A stretch of DNA of 12,958 bases, taken from the NCBI GenBank assembly GCA_035293765.1, contig DATGMF010000046.1, positions 1 through 12,958 on the forward strand. Direction: 5' to 3'. Position 1 is the stretch's first letter, and each line of letters begins with the position of its first letter. The position numbers and the translations under genes were made by a program. Positions 6,601 through 12,958 of this stretch are shown piece after piece. Source of the stretch: DASRHT01 sp035293765. GTDB taxonomy: Bacteria; Chloroflexota; Ktedonobacteria; Ktedonobacterales; Ktedonobacteraceae. Under the pieces are notes generated by a model. The model saw only the letters and a program-made list of their open reading frames with translations. It searched no databases and was not told where the DNA came from.

Positions 6601-9600
6601 CTCCGCTAACGGCAAAGTGGATCGCCGAGCTTTACCGGCCCCGGGAGTCAGCCGATCTGACCTCGATCTGCAGTTTGTGGCCCCGCGTACCCCGCTAGAG
6701 TCATACCTGGTCGAGCTATGGCAGAGCCAGCTCAAGCTGGAGCAGGTCGGCATCCACGATAACTTCTTCGAGCTGGGCGGCGACTCCATCAAGGCAGCTC
6801 TGACCATAAACAAGGTGCAGGAACGCTTCGGCACCCTGGTCTATGCTGTTGCACTCTTCGATGCCCCCACCATCGCTCAACTGGCGACGTACCTGGCTCA
6901 GCAGTATCCTGACGTCGTTAGCCGGCTCTTTGGTGCCAGTTCTCTTCCCGCTGCACTTTCAGCTCCATCCCCCGCCGCTCAGCAACCCTGCATTGATGAG
7001 GAGCAGATCCAGGCATTACGCCAGATCATTGCGCCCCTGGCGCCGCGCCCCAGTCATCTGGACCCTCATTGCGGCAAAAACCCGCCTGCCATCTTCATCC
7101 TCTCACCTCCTCGCTCCGGCTCGACCTTGCTGCGTGTCATGCTGGCAGGCCATCCCCGGTTGTTCGCTCCTCCCGAACTGGAACTGCTCTCCTTCCAGAC
7201 CCTGGGTCAGCGGCTGGAAGCCTTTAGTGGCCGCAATGCCTTCTGGCTCGAAGGACTGATCCGCGCCATTATGGAGATCAAAAGCTGCGATGCCTCCAGC
7301 GCTCAGCGCCTCATTGCCGACTACGAGGCTCTGGACCTGCCCACGCAGCAGTTCTATGGCCTGCTGCAACAGTGGTTGGGGGAGCGCCTGCTGGTCGATA
7401 AAACTCCGGCTTATGCCCTGGACCTGGATATCTTACAACGCGCTGAGGACGAGTTCCAGCAGGCGCGCTACCTGCACCTGCTGCGCCATCCCAGCGCCAT
7501 GATTCGCTCCTTTGAGGAGGCTCGCCTGGAGCAGGTTTTCTTCCGCCATCCCCACAGTTTCTCGCGTCGCCAGTTGGCCGAACTGATCTGGCTCGTCTGT
7601 CAGCGCAACATCACCCGGTTTTTGCGCACCGTGCCCCCAGAGAGGCAGCATGTGGTGGTCTTTGAAGAGCTGGTACGCTCTCCACAAGCGGTGATGGAGG
7701 GCATCTGCCAGTTTCTTGGACTGCCCTATCGCCCGGCCATGATCGAGCCCTACCAGGGCCAGCGCATGACCGATGGCATTCATCCTCTCTCCAGAATGAT
7801 CGGGGATGTCAAATTCCACAGCCATCAGGGTATCGATACATCGGTGGCCCAACGCTGGCAAGAGGAACCCGAAGCGGTGCCGCTGGCAGAGCTAACCTGG
7901 CAGTTGGCAGCCCAGTTGGGTTATGAACGGCCCGCCACCCGTCAGTCTGCCTCCTCAACCAGCCCACTGCTACATATTACCCCCAGGGCTCATGACGGCC
8001 AGGAGCCGTTCCCTCTTTCTTTTGCGCAAGAGCGCCTGTGGTTCCTTGATCAATGGGAACCAGGGAACGCAGCCTACACTATGTACTCAATGCTGCAGTT
8101 ACAAGGGGAGCTGCACATTGAGGTGCTAGAGCAGAGCCTGAATGAGATTGTGCGCCGTCACGAAGCCTTGCGAACAACTTACCAAACGAGCAACGGCCAA
8201 CCTGTACAGATCATTACCCGGCAACTGCAACTGCCATTACCGGTGATCGATCTTTGCCAGCTTTCATCCGCCCAACAGGAGGAGGCAGTGCAACAACTGG
8301 CACTGGAACAGATTCAGTTCCCGTTCGATCTGAGCCAGGGTCCGCTGCTGCGTACGGCACTACTACGGTTATCGCCGCTGCGGCATATTTTCTTGCTGAC
8401 GATGCACCATAGCATTTCTGACGGCTGGTCTATCGGGATTTTCAATCAGGAACTCGTGACGCTCTACGAAGCGTTTTCACAGCAACAGCCTTCTCCTCTG
8501 CCTGAGCTTCCCATCCAATATGCCGATTACATACTCTGGCAAAGGCAACACTTGCAAGGCGAAACGCTGCAACAACATCTTGCATACTGGAGAACACAAC
8601 TGCGCGGAGCGCCTCCCCTCTTAGCCCTCCCAACAGATCGGCCCCGACCCGCCATTCAAACCTTTGCAGGAGCAGCCTATCAAATCATCCTATCAACCGA
8701 GCTGAGTGCCGCTCTAAAAGCTTTGAGCCGCCGTGAAGGCGTGACATTGTTTACCACGCTGCTGGCGGCTTTCCAGGCCCTGCTGGCCCGTTATAGCCAG
8801 CAAGACGATATTAGCGTCGGGACCTATATTGCCGGACGCACACACTTTCAAACAGAGAACTTAATCGGCTTTTTCATCAATAATCTGATCTTGCGCCTGG
8901 ACTTGTCTGGCGATCCATCGTTCCTGGTCTTATTGCAACGAGCTAATCAAGTGGTACAGGGGGCTTATGAGCACCAGGAGATCCCGTTTGAACAGCTCAT
9001 TCAGGAGCTACAGCCGGAACGCAATCCCAGCCACACTCCATTCTTTCAGGTCATGTTGATTTATCAAAATATGCCCTGGCATGAACCCTCATTGCCTGGC
9101 CTGACTATCCAGACATTCGGGCTAGAGGAAAGACGTTCCAACTTTGATTTATCGCTCTGGGTGATGGATACCGCTGACCAGAGGCTGATCATCGACTTTG
9201 AGTACAACATTGACCTGTTTGATCTGACAACGATTCAGCGCTGGGCTGCTCACTTCCAGAACCTCCTTGATTGTATTGTGGTCGAGCCAGATCGGCGCTT
9301 ATCGCAATTGCCCTTGCTCTCACCAGGTGAATGCCGACAGATCCTCTCCGAGTGGAATGCCACCGCGACTCCCTTTGCTCACGATAGTACCATCGATCAG
9401 CTTATTACTGTGCAAGCCGCCCGCACCCCCGATACCATCGCCGTTGTCTACCAGGAGCAGCAGTTGAGCTATGGCGCCCTGACACGACGTGCCGAGCAAC
9501 TGGCTGCCGCTCTGCAACGCAGAGGCGTGGGACCTGATGTGCCGGTTGGCCTGTGTCTGGAGCGATCTTTGGAGATGATCATTGCTCCGCTCGCTGTGCT

Positions 9601-12600
9601 CAAAGCGGGCGGCGCGTATGTCCCGCTCGATCCCAGTTATCCACTGGAACGGCTGACCTTTATCATCGAGCAGACTCGGCTGCCCCTGACGCTCACCCAG
9701 CAGCATCTACAGCAACGCCTGTCGTCCTTGCCCAACAGATCATGCTGGTGCCTGGATACCGACTGGTCAGCTCTTTGCCAGCAGGAGGACGCTTTGCCCC
9801 AACAGAGCCATCACGCGGGTAATCTCGCCTATGTGCTCTACACCTCCGGCTCAACAGGAGAGCCCAAAGGGGTGGCGGTGGAGCATCGCTCCCTGGTGAA
9901 CTTCACGCAGGCGGCTGCCCACCTCTTCAATCTCAAGGCAGGAGATCGGGTGTTGCAGTTTGCCTCCGTGAGCTTTGATGCCAGCGCCGAAGAGATCTAT
10001 CCCTGTCTCACGCAAGGGGGCACCCTGCTCCTACGCAATGAGATGATGCTACAGAGCCCGGCACACTTTTTAGACACCTGCCGAGACTGGGCTGTGACAA
10101 CGCTGGACCTGCCCACCGCCTACTGGCACGAGATGGCTGCCGCTGATCTTGATGGCAGCCTGGTGCCTACCAGTCTGCGACTGCTCATTATTGGAGGTGA
10201 GCAGGCTCGCTCTGAGCCGTTGGCGAACTGGCAGCGGCAGATCGGTTCGCGCGTCGCCTTGCTCAATACCTATGGCCCGACCGAAACCACCGTCGCGGTC
10301 ACCGCCCATCGCATCCGGCCTGCTGCGAGCCAGGGAGCTTTCGAAGCGGCCACCATTGGCCAACCGCTGGACAACGTCGAGCTCTATGTCCTCGATACGG
10401 CGGGACTGCCCGTTCCTGTCGGCATCGCGGGAGAGCTCTATATCGGCGGTGCTGGTCTGGCACGCGGCTATCTGGGTCGTCCAGAGCTGACCGCCGAACG
10501 CTTTGTGCCCCATCCCTTCACGGACCGGCCAGGAGCACGGCTCTATCGCACGGGCGATCTGGTACGCTGGCAATCCGACGGCTCCCTGGAGTACCGAGGC
10601 CGCGTGGACCGGCAGGTCAAACTGCGCGGTTTCCGCATCGAACTGGACGAAATTGAGGCGGTGCTGCTGCGCCATCCAGATGCCCACGAGGCGGCGGTGC
10701 TGCTGCGTGAAGACACTCCAGGGGACCCACGGCTGGTGGCTTATGTAAGTGGCACAGCAGGACAGTCAGCCAACCACAGCGAGTGGCGTACTTTCCTGCA
10801 ACAACACCTGCCTGGCTATATGCTCCCGGCCTCATTTGTACAACTGGAAGCTCTGCCCCTGTCGCCCAACGGCAAGCTGGACCGGCGAGCTCTGCCCGCA
10901 CCGCAGGGACTCGCCCGCGCGGGCGCAAGGGAGTGGGAAGTTGCTCAGACGCCCACGGAAGAGTTGCTGGCCGATCTATGGAAGCAGGTGCTGCATGTGG
11001 AGCAGGTTGGCCGGCACGATCATTTCTTTGAACTGGGGGGACATTCGTTGCTGGCGACCCAATTGGTGGCGCGGGTGCGCGAACTGTTCCAGGTAGAGTT
11101 GTCCCTGCGCTGCGTCTTTGACGCTCCTACCCTGGCAGCCCAGACCCAGGCGATTGAGAGCGCACGTAGCGAACAGCAGCAGTTCCCGCTGCCGCCTCTC
11201 CAGCCACGCACCATTCAGGATGGGCTCCCGCTGTCCTATGCTCAGCAGCGGCTCTGGTTCCTTCACCAGCTCCAGCCAGATAGCCCTTCTTATAATGTTC
11301 CGCTGGCAATACGCTTCACAGGAACACTGGATATAGTAGCCCTGCACCGCAGCCTCTTACAGATCATGCAGCGACAAGAGATACTGCGCACCACCTTTAT
11401 CACCAATGAAGGACGCCCCCGGCAGGTGATTGCATCCCAGCCTGCTATCCGTCTTCCGGTGGTTGATCTGAGCGGACTGGCTGAACAAGAGCAGGAGCAG
11501 CTCCTCGCGCTCCTTGCCTGCCAGGAAGCCCAACAGCCCTTCGATCTGGCGCAAGGTCCCCTGCTACGCGCCACGTTGCTGCGTCTGGCGCACGAGACGC
11601 AGGTATGCTTACTCACGATGCATCACATCATCACCGATGCCTGGTCGATGGGAGTGTTTTTCCGCGAACTGACGGAACTCTACCAGGCATCAGTAAGGAA
11701 TATGCCTTCCTCCTTGCCAGACCTGCCCATCCAGTATGCCGATTACGCCCTCTGGCAACGGCACTGGCTGGAAGGTGCTGGAGAAAAAGCCGGCAGCGTG
11801 CAGGAACATCAACTGGCATACTGGCGCACCCATCTGGAAGGCGCCCCACCATTGCTAGACCTGCCCACCGACCACCCTCGCCCACAGGAGCAAAGCTCGC
11901 GCGGGGCCAGCTTCGCTTTTGCCTTATCATCTGACCTGGTTGTCCGCTTACGTCAGCTTGGACAGCAGGAAGGGGCGACGTTATTTATGGTATTGCTCGT
12001 CGCTTTTGGAGGACTGCTCACACGCTATAGCGGCCAGGACGATCTGGTGGTGGGTACGCCCATTGCTAACCGGAAGCACCCCCAATTAGAAGAGCTCATT
12101 GGCTTTTTTGTCAACACCCTGGCGCTGCGGCTCTCGCTGGCAGGCCGGCCCACGGTGCGCGAGATGCTCAGGCGCGTACGCAGCGTGGCGCTGGATGCCT
12201 ATGCTCACCAGGACATACCTTTTGAGCGCGTGGTGGAGGCGCTACATCCTCAACGCAACTTGAGCCATACCCCCCTGTTCCAGGCCGTCTTTGCCTGGCA
12301 GAACGTCGCAACTGCCTCATTGAACCTGCCCGACGTCAATGTTGAGCTGCTGGCAACAGAAAGCGGCATTGCCCGCTTCGACCTGACGCTCACCATGCAG
12401 GAGCGCAAACAGAGCGTCGTTGGCGTTCTGGAATATAACCGTGATATCTTTGAGCCAGACACCATCGAGCGCATGGTCAGCCACCTGGGTATCCTGTTGG
12501 AAGGTATGGTCACTCATCCAGAGTATCAAATGGACGAGTTACCCCTGTTGACCACAGTCGAACGTCAGCAATTACTCATCGGCTGGAATGAGACCCGAAC

Positions 12601-12958
12601 GGTTTATCCCCATGATCGGGGACTGATGGCGATCTTTGAGGCGCAGGCGCAGCTCACCCCGGACGCCATCGCGCTGGTCTTCGAGCAGCAGCAACTCAGC
12701 TATGGCGAACTGGATGCCCGCGCCAATCAACTGGCCCATATGCTGCGGCAACGGGGAGTCGGCCCCGAAACCCTGGTGGGGCTCTCTCTTGAGCGTTGCC
12801 TGGAGCAGGTGATCGCCATCCTGGCGATCCTCAAAGCCGGAGGGGCCTATGTCCCGCTGGACCTGAGCTATCCGCCCGAGCGGCTCTCCTTCATGCTCGC
12901 CGATGCCCACATCTCCCTGCTGCTCACACAAAAGCGTCTGCAAGCTCGCTTCTCCCCC
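3668..12958 (+). CDS. NRPS 2: C-A(Tyr?)-PCP-sulfotransferase-C-A-PCP-C-A, 3'-partial
   Basis: One open frame of 3097 codons runs to the window end; I read it through and found no stop or frameshift. Domains by residue: C1 9-440 (HHLLLDG 143-149), A1 465-990, PCP1 1003-1085 (Ser1040, GGDSI), sulfotransferase 1138-1419, C2 1447-1885 (HHSISDG 1580-1586), A2 1905-2410, PCP2 2425-2495 (Ser2460, GGHSL), C3 2517-2965 (HHIITDA 2652-2658), and A3 from about 2985, cut after about 110 residues. C1 opens with YPLSPMQEGMLFHSL, typical of D-accepting (DCL) C domains, which fits the E domain at the end of NRPS 1; C2 and C3 have the LSxAQxRLWFL form of LCL domains. The protein would add at least three residues. 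No E domain or terminal thioesterase is seen, so the line continues beyond the window. The embedded sulfotransferase is the unusual part. Confidence 0.97.
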   Translation, partial: MKKDNLEAIYPLSPMQEGMLFHSLYAPQLEVYFEQFAYALRGELDLPAFKHAWQLVIASHPILRTLFLWEGQDKPLQVVLRKVELPWSELDWRNIPASEQARHLEDWLHADRQRGFDLSQAPVMRLTLIRLGEQSYQFLWSFHHLLLDGWSVYIVMGQVFSAYEALRHGRTAQIPASRPYRDYIGWLRQQDLAQAETFWRTTLGGFTTPTTLPIMRSQRRKVEPVGQYHYHRIDLSEATTTSLQQLARQQRLTLNTLVLGAWAILLSRYSGQEDVLFGTTVSGRPATLSGVEAMVGLFINTLPMRVRVEPQQSLLPWLHALQAWQVEARQYEYSPLVQVQNWSDVPRGQPLFENLLIFDNYPADTSIMEEMSLQFERMQVIERTNYPLTMSVIPFRQMMIRVSYAGTHFADESIQRLLGHLQTILEGMIANPQQRLADLPLLTEVERQQLLFAWNATQTPLPQEPCLPALFESRAEQSPEAIAVVFDDLHLTYGELNAHANQLAHFLCRLGVGPETCVGICLERSIAMIASVLAVLKAGGAYVPLDPSYPAERLALMLHETQAPVLLTQQALLPALRSPLLQEPSLPLACQVIHLDHDWSSIAGEPTCNPACPITPAHLAYIIYTSGSTGRPKGTLVEHRGLVNLVTAQIRAFALTPESHVLQFASLSFDAAVSEIFTTLLCGATLFLLPKEALFPGPALVQRMDTQAISVVTLPPSLVMALPPVPLPTLETLVVAGEAAPASLVERWADGRRLLNAYGPTEASVCATIAHCTADNEPPPIGRPIDNVQVYLLDPWMLPIPIGVTGELYLASAGLARGYLLQPEMTAQVFLPHPWSSQPGARLYRTGDLGRYLPNGQIEFVGRRDSQVKVRGYRIEVGEIETLLRHHPAIGDAVVLARSLEEGSPPAQQAEPHPLDQILVAYLVSPPSSVVSSHDQSASHDQSGSYGATASELRTFLLQQLPDYMVPSIYLWLDTLPTSANGKVDRRALPAPGVSRSDLDLQFVAPRTPLESYLVELWQSQLKLEQVGIHDNFFELGGDSIKAALTINKVQERFGTLVYAVALFDAPTIAQLATYLAQQYPDVVSRLFGASSLPAALSAPSPAAQQPCIDEEQIQALRQIIAPLAPRPSHLDPHCGKNPPAIFILSPPRSGSTLLRVMLAGHPRLFAPPELELLSFQTLGQRLEAFSGRNAFWLEGLIRAIMEIKSCDASSAQRLIADYEALDLPTQQFYGLLQQWLGERLLVDKTPAYALDLDILQRAEDEFQQARYLHLLRHPSAMIRSFEEARLEQVFFRHPHSFSRRQLAELIWLVCQRNITRFLRTVPPERQHVVVFEELVRSPQAVMEGICQFLGLPYRPAMIEPYQGQRMTDGIHPLSRMIGDVKFHSHQGIDTSVAQRWQEEPEAVPLAELTWQLAAQLGYERPATRQSASSTSPLLHITPRAHDGQEPFPLSFAQERLWFLDQWEPGNAAYTMYSMLQLQGELHIEVLEQSLNEIVRRHEALRTTYQTSNGQPVQIITRQLQLPLPVIDLCQLSSAQQEEAVQQLALEQIQFPFDLSQGPLLRTALLRLSPLRHIFLLTMHHSISDGWSIGIFNQELVTLYEAFSQQQPSPLPELPIQYADYILWQRQHLQGETLQQHLAYWRTQLRGAPPLLALPTDRPRPAIQTFAGAAYQIILSTELSAALKALSRREGVTLFTTLLAAFQALLARYSQQDDISVGTYIAGRTHFQTENLIGFFINNLILRLDLSGDPSFLVLLQRANQVVQGAYEHQEIPFEQLIQELQPERNPSHTPFFQVMLIYQNMPWHEPSLPGLTIQTFGLEERRSNFDLSLWVMDTADQRLIIDFEYNIDLFDLTTIQRWAAHFQNLLDCIVVEPDRRLSQLPLLSPGECRQILSEWNATATPFAHDSTIDQLITVQAARTPDTIAVVYQEQQLSYGALTRRAEQLAAALQRRGVGPDVPVGLCLERSLEMIIAPLAVLKAGGAYVPLDPSYPLERLTFIIEQTRLPLTLTQQHLQQRLSSLPNRSCWCLDTDWSALCQQEDALPQQSHHAGNLAYVLYTSGSTGEPKGVAVEHRSLVNFTQAAAHLFNLKAGDRVLQFASVSFDASAEEIYPCLTQGGTLLLRNEMMLQSPAHFLDTCRDWAVTTLDLPTAYWHEMAAADLDGSLVPTSLRLLIIGGEQARSEPLANWQRQIGSRVALLNTYGPTETTVAVTAHRIRPAASQGAFEAATIGQPLDNVELYVLDTAGLPVPVGIAGELYIGGAGLARGYLGRPELTAERFVPHPFTDRPGARLYRTGDLVRWQSDGSLEYRGRVDRQVKLRGFRIELDEIEAVLLRHPDAHEAAVLLREDTPGDPRLVAYVSGTAGQSANHSEWRTFLQQHLPGYMLPASFVQLEALPLSPNGKLDRRALPAPQGLARAGAREWEVAQTPTEELLADLWKQVLHVEQVGRHDHFFELGGHSLLATQLVARVRELFQVELSLRCVFDAPTLAAQTQAIESARSEQQQFPLPPLQPRTIQDGLPLSYAQQRLWFLHQLQPDSPSYNVPLAIRFTGTLDIVALHRSLLQIMQRQEILRTTFITNEGRPRQVIASQPAIRLPVVDLSGLAEQEQEQLLALLACQEAQQPFDLAQGPLLRATLLRLAHETQVCLLTMHHIITDAWSMGVFFRELTELYQASVRNMPSSLPDLPIQYADYALWQRHWLEGAGEKAGSVQEHQLAYWRTHLEGAPPLLDLPTDHPRPQEQSSRGASFAFALSSDLVVRLRQLGQQEGATLFMVLLVAFGGLLTRYSGQDDLVVGTPIANRKHPQLEELIGFFVNTLALRLSLAGRPTVREMLRRVRSVALDAYAHQDIPFERVVEALHPQRNLSHTPLFQAVFAWQNVATASLNLPDVNVELLATESGIARFDLTLTMQERKQSVVGVLEYNRDIFEPDTIERMVSHLGILLEGMVTHPEYQMDELPLLTTVERQQLLIGWNETRTVYPHDRGLMAIFEAQAQLTPDAIALVFEQQQLSYGELDARANQLAHMLRQRGVGPETLVGLSLERCLEQVIAILAILKAGGAYVPLDLSYPPERLSFMLADAHISLLLTQKRLQARFSP
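5060..6640 (+). other. Adenylation domain A1, predicted tyrosine
   Basis: This domain activates an amino acid as its adenylate and loads PCP1. Core motifs seen: A3 YTSGSTGRPKG (residues 624-634), A4 FDAAVSE, A5 NAYGPTE, A7 YRTGDLG (844) and A10 NGKVDRR with Lys983. Aligning with GrsA gives the specificity residues D670, A671, S674, T713, V734, A736, A757, V765, C766 and K983, that is DASTVAAVCK. I recall this as one of the published tyrosine codes; I could not look it up. The lid subdomain holds a loop with an 18-base tandem repeat. Confidence 0.8.
6462..6497 (+). repeat. Perfect 18-base tandem repeat, two copies
   Basis: CCTCCCACGATCAATCGG occurs at 6462-6479 and again at 6480-6497. It is in frame and encodes SHDQSA/SHDQSG inside A1, between the A8 motif and the A9/A10 region. 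It lengthens a surface loop that already looks like low-complexity insertion (PPSSVVSS). It is probably replication slippage, with little effect on catalysis. Confidence 0.9.
7079..7924 (+). other. PAPS-dependent sulfotransferase domain embedded in NRPS 2
   Basis: A complete domain of about 280 residues between PCP1 and C2. It carries the 5'-phosphosulfate loop PPRSGSTLL (1147-1155), HPRLFAPPEL with Glu1170, DKTP with Lys1245, and the 3'-phosphate motif YLHLLRHPSAMIRS, with Arg1273 and Ser1281 at the usual spacing of eight. These are the cofactor and catalytic positions of cytosolic-type and tyrosylprotein sulfotransferases. The loop and the PELELL stretch also recall the sulfotransferase domains of the CurM/Ols polyketide synthases, which sulfate a beta-hydroxyl before decarboxylation. 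Here no thioesterase follows and elongation continues, so the product should keep the sulfate. The likely target is the phenol of the tyrosine on PCP1; a hydroxyl elsewhere on the chain is possible. The family is certain, the substrate inferred. Confidence 0.92.
9380..10898 (+). other. Adenylation domain A2, substrate not assigned
   Basis: Core motifs seen: A3 YTSGSTGEPKG (from residue 2058), A4 FDASAEE, A5 NTYGPTE, A7 YRTGDL and A10 NGKLDRR with Lys2403. The specificity residues by alignment with GrsA are D2104, A2105, E2108, L2146, I2174, G2176, T2201, V2209, A2210 and K2403, giving DAELIGTVAK. The region before A5 has the variant form LDLPTAYWHEM, so the fourth position is the least certain. 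The Asp and Glu in the pocket hint at a polar or basic side chain, but I recall no firm match. It loads PCP2 (GGHSLLA). Confidence 0.7.
12600..12958 (+). other. Adenylation domain A3, truncated by the window end
   Basis: Only the first 110 or so residues are present: LSYGELDARANQLAH and LKAGGAYVPLDLSYP (A1 and A2 core motifs). The second usually reads LDPSYP; here Pro is Leu. The specificity residues lie beyond the window. It would load the third residue added by NRPS 2. Confidence 0.9.

Noticed and set aside
7106..7132. PPRSGST loop as a Walker A nucleotide-binding motif of a kinase or ATPase
   Set aside because: It lacks GxxxxGK[ST]. The Arg, the following DKTP and the R-x7-S motif identify the sulfotransferase fold.
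7079..7924. Decarboxylative chain termination as in curacin (CurM)
   Set aside because: That needs a thioesterase right after the sulfotransferase and a beta-hydroxy acid; here a C domain follows and elongation continues.
10070..10687. 205-codon open frame on the minus strand, and other minus-strand frames of 60-142 codons
   Set aside because: They lie antisense to conserved A, C and ST domains, match no family I recognise, and are explained by the codon use of the + strand gene.
3668..12958. Possible frameshift or gene break inside the long NRPS
   Set aside because: Reading every codon showed one open frame with domain motifs in order and no stop, so it is a single gene.

Overview
The window is part of a non-ribosomal peptide synthetase (NRPS) gene cluster. 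All recognised genes lie on the + strand and probably form one operon, because the gaps are short (62 bases after the first gene, then 154 bases, of which 147 are a coding-like remnant). The window opens inside a type II thioesterase gene and ends inside a giant NRPS gene. The organism is not identifiable with certainty. Moderate GC, Shine-Dalgarno sites and large modular NRPSs would fit a Chloroflexota/Ktedonobacteria-like, cyanobacterial or similar specialised-metabolite producer. I saw no rRNA, tRNA, CRISPR or mobile-element genes.

Layout. (1) Bases 2-358: the C-terminal part of a type II (editing) thioesterase. It appears to lack an internal block of roughly 40 residues that normally carries the catalytic Asp and His. 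(2) Bases 421-3513: a 1030-residue NRPS with the order degenerate condensation domain (C), carrier protein (PCP), epimerization domain (E). There is no adenylation (A) domain, and the C-to-A linker runs directly into the PCP. (3) Bases 3514-3660: an in-frame second copy of the E-domain C-terminal tail, separated from the gene by a single TAA. (4) Bases 3668-12958: one uninterrupted reading frame of at least 3097 codons, read through codon by codon without a stop or frameshift. Its order is C - A - PCP - sulfotransferase (ST) - C - A - PCP - C - A (cut by the window end).

How the parts may work together. The E domain in NRPS 1 and the N-terminal C domain of NRPS 2, which has the form usual after E domains, suggest that a D-configured residue or chain passes between the two proteins through terminal docking helices. 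The first A domain of NRPS 2 has the ten-residue code DASTVAAVCK, which I recall as a tyrosine code. Directly after its PCP comes a complete PAPS-dependent sulfotransferase domain with phosphosulfate loop, DKTP lysine and 3'-phosphate Arg/Ser. The most interesting hypothesis in the window is therefore an assembly line that sulfates a carrier-bound tyrosine (or a hydroxyl on the chain) in cis, in the middle of elongation. The second A domain has the code DAELIGTVAK, which I do not assign. The missing A domain, the inactive C motif and the shortened thioesterase suggest that the upstream part of the line has been reduced or remodelled while its reading frames were kept.
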